A stretch of DNA of 64,000 bases from Streptomyces albus subsp. albus (lineage in GTDB: Bacteria; Actinomycetota; Actinomycetes; Streptomycetales; Streptomycetaceae), in contig NZ_JODR01000018.1 of NCBI RefSeq assembly GCF_000725885.1, forward strand, positions 261,639 through 325,638, given 5' to 3'. The position numbers and the translations under genes are program-made. The notes beneath the pieces are model-generated. The model was not told the DNA's origin, searched no databases, and saw nothing but the letters and a program-made list of their open reading frames with translations. Positions 36,368 through 45,329 of this stretch are shown piece by piece (within the stretch, counting starts at the first letter, position 1; each line of letters begins with the position of its first letter).

Positions 36368-37240
36368 TCAGCCCTTGCCGCGCAGGTCGGCCGGGAAGGC
36401 GCCCGCCTCGGTCGCGGTGCGGGCGAAGCCGCCGGCCAGTTCGGTCAGCCGGGCCACGCCCTCGGCGCCGAGCAGCTCGTAGGGGCGCCGGTCGAGCCGG
36501 TCGGTCTCCTCCTCCAGGTGCTTGCGCAGGGCCACGCCCTCCTCGGTCAGCTCCCCGTCGCCGCCCAGCAGGCCGCGCTCGGCCAGCCGTGACTGGGCCG
36601 CGGCCCAGTCACGCTCGTTGTAGCCGCGGGTGCGCATGACCCATACGGGGTTCATGCCGTGTCCGCTCGCCGTGTGGGAGACCAGGGCCTCCAGCGCGTC
36701 GAGTTCGGCGTGCTGGAGGGCGGCTATGTGGCCGTCGCCGCGGTGCTCGCGCAGCAGGGTGGCCGCGTGCCACAGCGCCAGGTGCGGTGCCTGCTCGACG
36801 GGCGGGGTGGGCAGGTCGGCGTTGGCGGCGTACAGCGGGCGGCCCGAGCGGGTGCAGCCCTCGGCGGCACGCAGCGCCAGCCGGGCAGCTTCGGCCATCT
36901 GCGGACAGGTGACGGTCTCCTCGCCCAGCAGGTGCCGCAGTGTGCTGTCCGCCGCCCGCAGCCGTGCGGCCAGCACCGTCTCGGGCGAGGCCGCGTCCCA
37001 CACCTCGGGGACGAAACGGGCGACGAGGGCGTGGCTGTAGTTGTAGAACGTGGCGGTCACCGTGCCGGCCCCCACGGCGCCCAGTGGCGCGGATCGGGTG
37101 GCCAGGTTGACCGCGTGCGGGTCGTCGATGCCGTAGGGAGCGAGTTCCTTCCCCAGCGCGGGTGAGAAGTAGAGCGCGGAGTGCAGGGCGTTCAAAGCGT
37201 TGTGGCAGCGCCGCCCGGCGCGTTCGGGAAGTGGCGTCAT
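36368..37240 (-). CDS. SCO6745-family protein (function unknown)
   Basis: 290 residues, all-alpha and soluble. The N-terminal [22 protein letters not shown] and the [32 protein letters not shown] block match the actinobacterial family named after SCO6745. The C-terminal half contains a winged-helix-like segment ([25 protein letters not shown]) as in MarR-type proteins, but no DNA-binding role is established. TAGCGT lies 8 nt before the ATG, suggesting a leaderless message. Confidence 0.65.
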   Translation of the reverse strand: MTPLPERAGRRCHNALNALHSALYFSPALGKELAPYGIDDPHAVNLATRSAPLGAVGAGTVTATFYNYSHALVARFVPEVWDAASPETVLAARLRAADSTLRHLLGEETVTCPQMAEAARLALRAAEGCTRSGRPLYAANADLPTPPVEQAPHLALWHAATLLREHRGDGHIAALQHAELDALEALVSHTASGHGMNPVWVMRTRGYNERDWAAAQSRLAERGLLGGDGELTEEGVALRKHLEEETDRLDRRPYELLGAEGVARLTELAGGFARTATEAGAFPADLRGKG

Positions 37241-37328
37241 GGCCCCGTACGCTACCGGGCGGTACGAGCGGCCCGGAAGGCAGGGGAACCGGCCGCTCCA
37301 CCGCCCGGGGATTCGGCGAGGGCCGGAG

Positions 37329-38147
37329 TCAGCGTCCCCAGCGGAAGCGTGGTGCCCGGCGTTCCAGGAAGGCGGCCACACCCTCCGCCGCCTCGCCCGC
37401 GGCGGCTGCCTCCCGCTGCCAGTGCGCGACGCGGTCGGGCCCGGTGCGGCCGTCGGCGAACTCCTTGGCCGCGGCCTGGGTGAGCGCGGAGCGGGTGGTG
37501 AGGGTACGGGCGAAGTCGGCGACGCGCTTGTCGAGTTCGCCTGCCGGATGGACCTCGTCCACCAGGCCGGTGCGCAACGCGCGTGCGGCGTCGATGAGTT
37601 CACCCGAGTAGAGCAGGTACTTCGTGGTGGCGGGGCCGACGAGGCGCACCAGGCGCTCGGTGGACGAGGCGGCGTGGACGATGCCCAGCTTGGCGGGGGT
37701 GACGCCGAAGAGCGCGTCGTCGGAGGCGAACCGCAGGTCGCAGGCGGCGGCGAGCTGGCAGCCGCCGCCGACGCAGTGGCCGTGCACGGCCGCGAGGGTG
37801 GGGCGGGGGAAGGCGGCCAGCGCCTCCTCGGCGGCCACGGCCAGGGACTGCTGCGTGTGCACCGCGCCCCGGTGCCACGCGGCGTCGCCGGCGGTCTCCG
37901 GGGCCGGCGTGCGGGGGCCTTGCCCTGCCGCCTCGTGCAGGGCGGTGATGTCGGCGCCGGCGCAGAACGTGCCCTCCGCTCCCGTCAGGACGAGGACACG
38001 CACCCGCGGATCGGCGGCGAGCTCTTCCAGCAGGGGCGGGAGCCGGCGCCACATGGCGGGTGTCATCGCGTTGCGTCGGGCCGGGTGGTGGAGGGTGACG
38101 GTGGCGACGCCGTCGTCGTCGCACGCCGCGTGCAGGGTCGGCTCCAT
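37329..38147 (-). CDS. Enoyl-CoA hydratase/isomerase family protein
   Basis: 272 residues of the crotonase fold. The oxyanion hole segments are ARRNAMTPAM with GTFCAGADITAL (about 75) and HGHCVGGGCQLAAACDLRFA (about 128). It acts on an enoyl-CoA or a related CoA ester; the exact reaction is not identifiable. The ATG at 38147 is preceded by TACGAT 7 nt upstream and no Shine-Dalgarno sequence, again a leaderless-type start. Confidence 0.85.
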   Translation of the reverse strand: MEPTLHAACDDDGVATVTLHHPARRNAMTPAMWRRLPPLLEELAADPRVRVLVLTGAEGTFCAGADITALHEAAGQGPRTPAPETAGDAAWHRGAVHTQQSLAVAAEEALAAFPRPTLAAVHGHCVGGGCQLAAACDLRFASDDALFGVTPAKLGIVHAASSTERLVRLVGPATTKYLLYSGELIDAARALRTGLVDEVHPAGELDKRVADFARTLTTRSALTQAAAKEFADGRTGPDRVAHWQREAAAAGEAAEGVAAFLERRAPRFRWGR

Positions 38148-38283
38148 GGGCGTGATCGTATCCAGCACCCGCCATCTTCTGTCACTGAGCCGATCGGTGC
38201 GTAAGTCTTCTGTCAAATGCCATCGATATGTGCCGAGTTACGGTCAGCGGCACAACCCGGGCGGGTGCGGCACCACCATTCAA

Positions 38284-38302
38284 TGCAAGTGCATCTGCAA
38301 GT
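38284..38302 (+). promoter_or_regulatory. TGCAAGT direct repeats upstream of the ATP-binding regulator
   Basis: TGCAAGT occurs at 38284-38290 and 38296-38302, 12 bp apart, about one helical turn. The first lies in the palindrome TGCA-AG-TGCA. The position 37 bp before the gene suits an operator or promoter element. Confidence 0.4.
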
Positions 38303-38338
38303 ACGTCCACTCGACCTACCAGAGAGCGGGGTGCGGAG

Positions 38339-38920
38339 ATGGACAGCCGCGGCGGACGGGCCGGTGTCATCGACAGGTTTCCCATGAGCAGCATCGACGG
38401 CGATTCTCCGAGCAGAAACGACAATGCTCCCCCCAGCAGAAACGACAATGCGCCCGCGGGAGAGGACATTGCGCCCGCGGGACAGCGCGTGCCGGCCCCC
38501 CGGGGCACCTGGCGGTTCACGGCGCCCACCGCCGACCACTCGGTTCCCCGGCTGCGGCACGCCGTGCGGGACCTGCTGGAGCGGCAGCCCGTGACGGTGC
38601 CGCGGGAGACCCGCGACACCGCGCTGCTGATCCTCTCCGAACTGGTCACCAACGCCGTCCGGCACGCGGCGCTGCTCTCCCCGCGGATCGGCGTCGAGAT
38701 CTCCCTGGAGCGCGGCCGGCTGACCGTCGCGGTGGAGGACGACCACCCCTACCGGCCCAAGGCGCTGGAGGCGGCGCCCATGGACGAGAGCACCGGCGGC
38801 CGGGGACTGCTGCTCGTCAGGGTGCTCACCGCCGAGGCGGGCGGTGTGTGTGATGTGACGCGGACCGGGACCGGCGGCAAGGTGGTCTGGGCCGCGCTTC
38901 CCCTGACCGGCGCGCCCTGA
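38339..38920 (+). CDS. Small ATP-binding protein (anti-sigma-factor-like HATPase)
   Basis: 193 residues. Residues 1 to about 55 are polar and contain a short repeat (PSRNDNAP twice). The rest is an HATPase_c_2/SpoIIAB-like domain with N-box LILSELVTNAVRHA, VEDDHP and a GGRGLLLVRVLT lid. Such proteins in Streptomyces act as anti-sigma factors or protein kinases; the partner is unknown. The ATG at 38339 (GGGG 7 bp upstream) was chosen; a second ATG, 38384, is also possible. Confidence 0.8.
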   Translation: MDSRGGRAGVIDRFPMSSIDGDSPSRNDNAPPSRNDNAPAGEDIAPAGQRVPAPRGTWRFTAPTADHSVPRLRHAVRDLLERQPVTVPRETRDTALLILSELVTNAVRHAALLSPRIGVEISLERGRLTVAVEDDHPYRPKALEAAPMDESTGGRGLLLVRVLTAEAGGVCDVTRTGTGGKVVWAALPLTGAP

Positions 38921-38939
38921 CGGCGCCCACCGGCCGACG

Positions 38940-38966
38940 CCGGCGCACCGCCTGCGGTGCGGCCGG
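38940..38966. terminator. Hairpin between the ATP-binding regulator and idi
   Basis: CCGGC-GCACCGC pairs with GCGGTGC-G-GCCGG around a 2-nt loop, with one bulged G. It lies in the 107-bp gap between convergent genes. Confidence 0.6.
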
Positions 38967-39027
38967 GCGGGCAGGCGTCCGACCGGACGGGGCAGGCGGA
39001 GCAGGCGTCAGAACGGGCGGCCTGCGG

Positions 39028-39588
39028 TCACCATTCCCCGGCGCCGCCGGTCACTTCGCGGATCGCGGGCCGCGCCGCGTCCAGCACCGTCATGAACCAG
39101 GTCGAGAAGGTGTCGGTCGCGTGCCGCTTGTCCAGCTCCTTGGCCGTCACGAAGGCGATCTCGGCGATCTCCTCGGGGTCCGGCCGGGGCTCCTGGCGCA
39201 GCAGCCCCACGAACAGGTGGTTGTACTCCTGCTCGACGAGACCGGAGGCCGGGTCGGGGTGGTTGTAGCGGACGGTGCCCGCCTCCCGCAGCAGTGCCGG
39301 TGCGACGCCCAGTTCCTCGCCGACGCGCCGGGTGGCCGCTGCGAACGGGGCCTCCTGCGGATACGGATGGCCGCAGCAGGTGTTGGACCAGACGCCCGGC
39401 GAGTGGTACTTGCTCAGGGCCCGCCGCTGGAGCAGCAGTCTGCCCTCGTCGTCGAAGAGGAAGACCGAGAAGGCGCGGTGCAACTGCCCGGGTGCCACAT
39501 GGGCGGAGAGCTTCTCCGCGGTACCGATCGTCGTCCCGTTCTCGTCGACAAGTTCGAGCATGATCGGGGCCGCTGAGCTGTTCGCCAT
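39028..39588 (-). CDS. idi: Isopentenyl-diphosphate delta-isomerase (type 1, Nudix fold)
   Basis: 186 residues. It interconverts IPP and DMAPP, providing prenyl starter units, and is useful to the hopanoid operon 10 kb away. The active-site Cys lies in WSNTCCGHP (about 68), the metal/acid Glu segment is EQEYNHLF (about 118), and the Nudix-like GEELGV lies between. The ATG at 39588 has GAAGGA 5 bp upstream; an ATG two codons earlier and an open frame behind it are less likely. Confidence 0.93.
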   Translation of the reverse strand: MANSSAAPIMLELVDENGTTIGTAEKLSAHVAPGQLHRAFSVFLFDDEGRLLLQRRALSKYHSPGVWSNTCCGHPYPQEAPFAAATRRVGEELGVAPALLREAGTVRYNHPDPASGLVEQEYNHLFVGLLRQEPRPDPEEIAEIAFVTAKELDKRHATDTFSTWFMTVLDAARPAIREVTGGAGEW

Positions 39589-39746
39589 GTTCATCCTTCT
39601 CGTGGGCCTGTGGGCAGCGCGATCCAGTGTGCCGCAGGTTACGCCGCAACTCCGCATTCCGCGCGAATCTGCCCGCTTCGTGCTCATCTCCGCTCATGAC
39701 GGACCGGACCCGCTCCGCACCGGTCCGACAATCGCCACTCAGTGCA

Positions 39747-40751
39747 TCATTCCGAACGGCGCGTGCCCGCCTCGGGGTGCCGCAGCAGCCAGCCCTCCCA
39801 CGCCGAGGCGACCATCTCCCGCACCCCGAACCGCGGCGACCAGCCCAGCTCCGTACGGATCCGCTCGGCGGAGGCCACCACCCGTGCCGGGTCGCCGGGG
39901 CGGCGCGGCGCCACCCGGGGCGCGGGCTCCCGCAGCCCGGTGACCTCAGCCACCAGCGTGGCCATCTCCCGTACGGACACCCCGGTGCCGGTGCCCACGT
40001 TGAGCGTCAGATCACTGCCCTCGGCCGTACCACCGCCGGCCGCCATCGCGCGGGCGGCGGCCACGTGCGCCTCCGCCAGGTCGCGCACGTGGATGTAGTC
40101 GCGGACGCAGGTGCCGTCCGGGGTCGGGTAGTCGTCGCCGAAGATCTGCGGCGCCTCGCCGCGGGTGAGGGCGTCGAAGAACATCGGGACGATGTTGGAC
40201 ACCCCCGTGTCGGCCAGCTCGGGCGCGGCGGCCCCGGCCACGTTGAAGTAGCGCAGGCACGCCGTGTTCACCCCGTGTGCCCGCCCCGTCGCGCGCACCA
40301 GCCACTCGCCGGCCAGCTTCGTCTCGCCGTAGGGGTTCATCGGCACCGTCGGTGTGTGCTCGGTGACCAGGTCCACATCCGGCATCCCGTAGACGGCCGC
40401 CGACGAGGAGAACACGAACCGGCGCACGCCCGCCTCCACCACCGTGCGCAGCAGCGTGGTGAGACCGTGCAGGTTCTCCTCGTAGTAGCGCAGCGGCTGC
40501 GCCACGGATTCGGCGACCTGCTTCTTGGCCGCGAGATGGATCACACCGCTCACCCGGTGCCCGGCGAGCGTACGGGCCACCAGCGGGCCGTCCAGCACCG
40601 AGCCGCGCACCAGCGGCACCTCGGCGGGCAGCCGCTCGGGGACCCCGCCGGAGACGTCGTCCAGTGCGACCGCCCGCTCGCCCGAGGCCACCAGGGCCCG
40701 GGCGACGTGCGCCCCGATGTAGCCGGCACCGCCCGTGATCAACCAGGTCAT
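39747..40751 (-). CDS. galE: UDP-glucose 4-epimerase (extended SDR)
   Basis: 334 residues. The NAD-binding motif ITGGAGYIGAHVAR, catalytic S-S-AAVYG (Ser) and MNPYGETK (Tyr-x3-Lys), and the DGTCVRDYIHVRDLA segment specific to GalE are present. It converts UDP-Glc and UDP-Gal, and so could supply UDP-Gal to the GT2 enzyme of the divergent polymer cluster. TAGGGT lies 7 nt before the ATG and no ribosome site is seen, so it is probably leaderless. Confidence 0.9.
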   Translation of the reverse strand: MTWLITGGAGYIGAHVARALVASGERAVALDDVSGGVPERLPAEVPLVRGSVLDGPLVARTLAGHRVSGVIHLAAKKQVAESVAQPLRYYEENLHGLTTLLRTVVEAGVRRFVFSSSAAVYGMPDVDLVTEHTPTVPMNPYGETKLAGEWLVRATGRAHGVNTACLRYFNVAGAAAPELADTGVSNIVPMFFDALTRGEAPQIFGDDYPTPDGTCVRDYIHVRDLAEAHVAAARAMAAGGGTAEGSDLTLNVGTGTGVSVREMATLVAEVTGLREPAPRVAPRRPGDPARVVASAERIRTELGWSPRFGVREMVASAWEGWLLRHPEAGTRRSE

Positions 40752-40987
40752 GCACCGCACCCTATCGGCCCAGGTTGTGAGCCGGGCCGCCGATCGACCA
40801 TGCTGGGGCGCCAAGGCGTCCGACGGGCAACACCTGGGCGATGAACGCTCGGTGAAGGCTCCTTCCGGCGATCGGATACTCTCTGCCGACGTGCTGCCGA
40901 CCCCCTGACGGGCCGTGGCGCACGCTGCCCGCTGCCTTTGTGTCCCCTCTCGCGCGGGTATGCCAGCTTCCAAGGAGTGAGTTCGTT

Positions 40988-42772
40988 CTGTCGACCGCCA
41001 TCCTCACCGGTCCGCCGGTCGCCGGGTCGCCGCTCGAAGCCGACCTGCGCTCCCTCGGCTTCGACGTGCGCGTGGCCGACGGCACGGACCCCTCCGCCGA
41101 CGTCAACGCGCACCTGGCCCGGGTGGCCCCCCAGGAACGGCTCGCCCTTGTCGACCCCCGCTTCGTCGGGCACGCGCACGCGCTCCGCCTCGCGCTGACC
41201 GACCCGCGCTTCGAGGCCGGCGCCCTCCCCGGTGTGCTCGGCCTCACCCCCGAGGCCCGGCGCCACCTCCCCTCCGGAACGGCGGACGACCCGGACGCCG
41301 CAGCCCGCGCCCTGGAGGCTGCGGGCATCCCGGTGCACCGGCCCGAGCTGGGGGTCCTCGTCGCCGCCGTGCCCGCCGACGAAGCCGCCCGGCAGGAGGC
41401 CGAGCGGGCCGTGGCGGCCGTGGACGACGAGCAGGTGCGGCTGCGCTCCGCGGTCAAGGCCCGCGACGGGTTCTTCACCACGTTCTGCATCAGCCCCTAC
41501 TCGCGTTACATCGCCCGCTGGTGCGCCCGCCGCGGGCTCACCCCCAACCAGGTCACCACCGCCTCGCTGATCACCGCGCTGATCGCCGCCGCCTGTGCCG
41601 CCACCGGCCAGCGGTGGGGCTTCGTGGTGGCCGGCGTCCTGCTGATCGCCTCGTTCGTGCTGGACGCCACCGACGGCCAGCTCGCCCGCTACGCCCTCAA
41701 GTACTCCAAGCTGGGCGCCTGGCTGGACGCGACCTTCGACCGGGCCAAGGAGTACGCCTACTACGCGGGGCTCGCCCTGGGCGCCGCCCGCGGCGGCGAC
41801 GACGTGTGGGCGCTCGCCCTGGGCGCGATGCTGCTGATGACCGCCCGGCACACCGTCGACTTCTCCTTCAACGAGGCCAGCCGCGACGAGGTGGCCAACA
41901 CCAGCCCCACCGCCGTGCTCTCCAAACGGCTCGACAGCGCCGGCTGGACCGTGTGGGCGCGGCGGATGATAGTGCTGCCCATCGGCGAGCGCTGGGCCCT
42001 GATCGCCGTGCTGACGGCCGCCACCACGCCGCGCATCACCTTCGTCGTCCTGCTCGTGGCGGGCACCCTCGCCGCCTGCTACACCACCGCCGGCCGCCTG
42101 CTGCGCTCCGTGCGCCGCCGGGCCCGCACCGACCGCGCCGCCGCGGGGGTGTTCGCCCTCACCGACAGCGGCCCGCTCGCCGAGGTGGCCGGCCGCCTGC
42201 TGCGGCCCGTCCGGCTGCCGTCCCTGGGGGCGCCCGCCGTGGCCCTGCTGGGCGGCGCCGTGATCCTCGCCACCGCCTGGGCCTCCCCGCTGGGCAGCCC
42301 CTGGCCCATCGTCGCCGCGGCGGTGTACGCGCTCTGCTCGGGCGTGGCCCTCGCCCGGCCGCTCAAGGGCCCCCTCGACTGGCTGCTCCCGCCGATCTTT
42401 CGCATCGCGGAATACGGGACGGTGCTGGTGCTCGCCGCCCGGTCGCAGACCGACGGCGCGCTTCCCGCAGCCTTCGGGCTGGTCGCGGCTCTCGCCTACC
42501 ATCACTACGACACGGTGTACCGCATCCGCGGGGACGCCGGAGCGCCCCCGCACTGGCTGGTGCGGGCTGTCGGGGGGCACGAAGGGCGGACCCTGGTGGT
42601 CACCGTCTTCGCGGCTCTCTGGCTGGGCGGCGGCGGTCACACCCAAGGCTTCATCTTCGCGCTGACCGCGCTGGCCGTGGTCATCGCGGCCGTGGTGCTC
42701 GTCGAGAGCATCCGTTTCTGGGTGTCGTCGCACGCACCCGCAGTACACGACGAAACAGGAGAACCCGCATGA
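40988..42772 (+). CDS. CDP-alcohol phosphatidyltransferase-domain membrane protein (DUF5941-type)
   Basis: 594 residues if started at CTG 40988. Residues 1 to about 170 are a soluble N-terminal domain. The CDP-alcohol transferase core has the complete motif D-G-QL-AR-x8-G-x3-D-x3-D (around residue 235) and several membrane helices. The C-terminal half, about 390-594, has further helices resembling DUF5941. It should transfer a phospho-alcohol from a CDP-activated donor within the membrane. No ATG, GTG or TTG fits well: AAGGAG (40972-40977) lies 10 bp before CTG 40988, whose product begins LSTAILTG. GTG 40940 has no ribosome site. The stop overlaps the next gene (ATGA). Confidence 0.82.
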   Translation: MSTAILTGPPVAGSPLEADLRSLGFDVRVADGTDPSADVNAHLARVAPQERLALVDPRFVGHAHALRLALTDPRFEAGALPGVLGLTPEARRHLPSGTADDPDAAARALEAAGIPVHRPELGVLVAAVPADEAARQEAERAVAAVDDEQVRLRSAVKARDGFFTTFCISPYSRYIARWCARRGLTPNQVTTASLITALIAAACAATGQRWGFVVAGVLLIASFVLDATDGQLARYALKYSKLGAWLDATFDRAKEYAYYAGLALGAARGGDDVWALALGAMLLMTARHTVDFSFNEASRDEVANTSPTAVLSKRLDSAGWTVWARRMIVLPIGERWALIAVLTAATTPRITFVVLLVAGTLAACYTTAGRLLRSVRRRARTDRAAAGVFALTDSGPLAEVAGRLLRPVRLPSLGAPAVALLGGAVILATAWASPLGSPWPIVAAAVYALCSGVALARPLKGPLDWLLPPIFRIAEYGTVLVLAARSQTDGALPAAFGLVAALAYHHYDTVYRIRGDAGAPPHWLVRAVGGHEGRTLVVTVFAALWLGGGGHTQGFIFALTALAVVIAAVVLVESIRFWVSSHAPAVHDETGEPA

Positions 42773-43506
42773 TCGGCCTCGTGCTGGCCGCCGGCGCCGG
42801 ACGGCGTCTGCGCCCCTACACCGACACCCTGCCCAAGGCCCTGGTGCCCGTGGACGGCGAGACGACCGTCCTGGACATCGCGCTGAGCAACTTCGCCGAG
42901 GTCGGTCTCACCGACGTCGCGGTCGTCGTGGGCTACCGCAAGGAGGCCGTCTACGAGCGGCAGGCGGCGCTGGAGGCCAAGCACGGCGTCAAGCTCACCC
43001 TCATCGACAACGACAAGGCCGAGGAGTGGAACAACGCCTACTCCCTCTACTGCGCCCGTGAGGTCTTCAAGGAGGGCGTGCTGCTCGCCAACGGCGACAC
43101 CGTGCACCCCGTCTCCGTGGAGAAGACCCTGCTGGACGCACGGGGCAGCGGCCAGAAGATCATCCTGGCGCTGGACACCGTCAAGAACCTGGCCGACGAG
43201 GAGATGAAGGTCGTCGTCGACCCCGAGAAGGGCGTGCAGCGCATCACCAAGCTGATGGACCCGGCCGAGGCCACGGGCGAGTACATCGGGCTGACCCTCA
43301 TCGAGGCCGAGGCCGGCGCCGAGCTGGCCGACGCACTGAAGGCCACCTTCGAGCGCGACCCGCAGCTGTACTACGAGGACGGCTACCAGGAGCTGGTCAA
43401 CCGCGGCTTCAAGGTGGACGTCGCCCCCATCGGCGACGTCCAGTGGGTCGAGATCGACAACCACGACGATCTCGCCAAGGGCCGGGAGATCGCATGCCGG
43501 TACTGA
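42769..43506 (+). CDS. NTP-transferase family protein (probable CTP-dependent cytidylyltransferase)
   Basis: 245 residues. The nucleotide-binding signature LAAGAGRRLRPYTDTLPKAL is at the N-terminus, and ANGDTV (metal-binding Asp) is near 107. It resembles phosphocholine/polyol-phosphate cytidylyltransferases more than glucose-1-phosphate enzymes. Its place between a CDP-alcohol transferase and a glycerol-1-phosphate-dehydrogenase-like gene argues that it makes the CDP-alcohol donor. That is inference from context; the nucleotide used is not proven. Confidence 0.8.
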   Translation: MIGLVLAAGAGRRLRPYTDTLPKALVPVDGETTVLDIALSNFAEVGLTDVAVVVGYRKEAVYERQAALEAKHGVKLTLIDNDKAEEWNNAYSLYCAREVFKEGVLLANGDTVHPVSVEKTLLDARGSGQKIILALDTVKNLADEEMKVVVDPEKGVQRITKLMDPAEATGEYIGLTLIEAEAGAELADALKATFERDPQLYYEDGYQELVNRGFKVDVAPIGDVQWVEIDNHDDLAKGREIACRY

Positions 43507-44555
43507 CCCGCCTCATTCCGTCGCCGGTCGTCGTGGACATCTCCCGCGGCGCCCTGGACGACCTGGCGGGCCTGTTGGCCGATCAGCGGATCTCCACCAA
43601 CGGCAAGCTCGCCTTCGCGATCAGCGGCGGCTCGGGCGCGACGCTGCGTGACCGGTTCGCGCCGCTGCTGCCCAACGCCTCCTGGTACGAGGTCGGCGGC
43701 GGCACCCTGGACGACGCGATCAAGCTCGCCGACGCCATGAAGTCCGGCCGCTACGACGCGGTGGTCGGCCTGGGCGGCGGCAAGATCATCGACTGTGCGA
43801 AGTACGCGGCGGCCCGGATCGGCCTGCCGCTGGTGGCGGTCGCCACCAATCTGTCGCACGACGGGCTGTGCTCGCCGGTCGCCACCCTCGACAACGACGC
43901 GGGCCGCGGCTCCTACGGGGTGCCCAACCCGATCGCCGTCGTCATCGACCTCGACGTCATCCGCGAGGCCCCCGAGCGCTACATCCGCTCCGGCATCGGC
44001 GATGTGATCTCCAACATCTCCGCGGTCAAGGACTGGGAACTGGGCCACGAGGTGCGCGGCGAGGCCATCGACGGGCTCGCCGCCGCGATGGCCCGGCAGG
44101 CAGGCGAAGCGATCCTGCACCACCCGGGGGACGTCAGCGACGACAACTTCCTCCAGGTGCTGGCCGAGGGCCTGGTGCTCACCGGCATCTCGATGTCGGT
44201 GGCCGGGGACAGCCGACCCGCCTCGGGCGCCTGCCACGAGATCAACCACGCCTTCGACCTGCTGTACCCCAGGCGTGCCGCGCCCCACGGCGAGCAGTGC
44301 GGCCTCGGCGCCGCCTTCGCCACGTATCTGCGGGGGGACAAGGACACGGCCAAGCTGATGGTGGAGGTGCTGCGCCGGCACCAGCTCCCGGTGCTGCCCG
44401 CCGACATCGGTTTCGACGCGGACGAGTTCGTCGAGGCCGTCGCGTACGCGCCGCAGACCCGCCCCGGGCGGTACACGATCCTGGAACACCTCGACCTGTC
44501 CACCGACCAGATCAGGGACGCGTACGCGGACTATGCACAAGCCATCGGTAGCTGA
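43494..44555 (+). CDS. Iron-containing alcohol dehydrogenase family, sn-glycerol-1-phosphate dehydrogenase-like
   Basis: 353 residues. The NAD(P)-binding segment VVGLGGGKIIDCAKYAA is near 85, ATNLSHDGLCSPVA near 118, and metal ligands fall in SGACHEINHAFD (about 243) and APHGEQCGLG (about 262). This pattern is that of the AraM/EgsA glycerol-1-phosphate dehydrogenases, which reduce dihydroxyacetone phosphate. A different polyol phosphate is possible. It overlaps the cytidylyltransferase gene by 13 bp and the next gene by 23 bp. Confidence 0.8.
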   Translation: MPVLTRLIPSPVVVDISRGALDDLAGLLADQRISTNGKLAFAISGGSGATLRDRFAPLLPNASWYEVGGGTLDDAIKLADAMKSGRYDAVVGLGGGKIIDCAKYAAARIGLPLVAVATNLSHDGLCSPVATLDNDAGRGSYGVPNPIAVVIDLDVIREAPERYIRSGIGDVISNISAVKDWELGHEVRGEAIDGLAAAMARQAGEAILHHPGDVSDDNFLQVLAEGLVLTGISMSVAGDSRPASGACHEINHAFDLLYPRRAAPHGEQCGLGAAFATYLRGDKDTAKLMVEVLRRHQLPVLPADIGFDADEFVEAVAYAPQTRPGRYTILEHLDLSTDQIRDAYADYAQAIGS

Positions 44556-45312
44556 ACTGCGGCCGGTCGTGCACCCCGCCGGGGTGAAGGACCGGCGCAG
44601 CGGTGAGCACTGGGCCGGCCGGCTCTACATGCGGGAGATCTCCCTGCGCGTGGACCGGCACCTGGTCAACACCCGGGTCACGCCCAACCAGCTGACCTAT
44701 GTGATGACCGTCGCCGGCGTGCTGGCCCTCCCGGCACTGCTGGTGCCCGGGATCGCCGGGGCGGTCCTCGGGGTGGTGATGGTCCAGCTCTACCTGCTGC
44801 TCGACTGCGTCGACGGCGAGGTGGCCCGCTGGAAGAAGCAGTTCTCGCTGGGCGGCGTCTACCTGGACCGGGTCGGCGCCTACCTGTGCGACGCGGCGGT
44901 CCTGGTCGGCTTCGGACTGCGGGCCGCCGACCTGTGGGGGAGCGGGCGCATCGACTGGCTGTGGGCCTTCCTGGGCACCCTGGCCGCGCTCGGCGCCATC
45001 CTGATCAAGGCGGAGTCCGACCTCGTCGGTGTCGCCCGGCACCAGGGCGGGCTGCCGCCGGTCAAGGAGTCGGCGGCCGAGCCGCGCTCCTCCGGTCTGG
45101 CGCTGGCCCGCCGGGCGGCCTCCGCGCTCAAGTTCCACCGGCTGGTCCTCGGCATCGAGGCGTCGCTGCTGATCCTGGTGGTCGCGATCGTGGACCAGAT
45201 CCGCGGTGATCTGTTCCTCACCCGGCTCGGCGTCGCCGTCCTGGCGGGCATCGCGGTCCTCCAGACGCTGCTGCACCTGGTGTCCATCCTGGCCTCCAGC
45301 AGGCTCAAGTGA
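44533..45312 (+). CDS. Second CDP-alcohol phosphatidyltransferase family protein
   Basis: 259 residues with about six membrane helices. The family motif reads D-G-EV-AR-x8-G-x3-D-x3-A: the fourth Asp, thought to be the catalytic base, is replaced by Ala near residue 105. The other three acidic positions are kept. It may use another residue, or act as a partner of the first transferase. The start is 23 bp inside the dehydrogenase gene and the stop overlaps the GTG of the next frame, so translation is strongly coupled. Confidence 0.82.
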   Translation: MHKPSVAELRPVVHPAGVKDRRSGEHWAGRLYMREISLRVDRHLVNTRVTPNQLTYVMTVAGVLALPALLVPGIAGAVLGVVMVQLYLLLDCVDGEVARWKKQFSLGGVYLDRVGAYLCDAAVLVGFGLRAADLWGSGRIDWLWAFLGTLAALGAILIKAESDLVGVARHQGGLPPVKESAAEPRSSGLALARRAASALKFHRLVLGIEASLLILVVAIVDQIRGDLFLTRLGVAVLAGIAVLQTLLHLVSILASSRLK

Positions 45313-45329
45313 CGGAGGGCGGGAAGACG

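Noticed and set aside
38182..38746. Minus-strand frames opposite the HATPase gene
   Set aside because: They mirror a clear HATPase domain and lack recognisable motifs.
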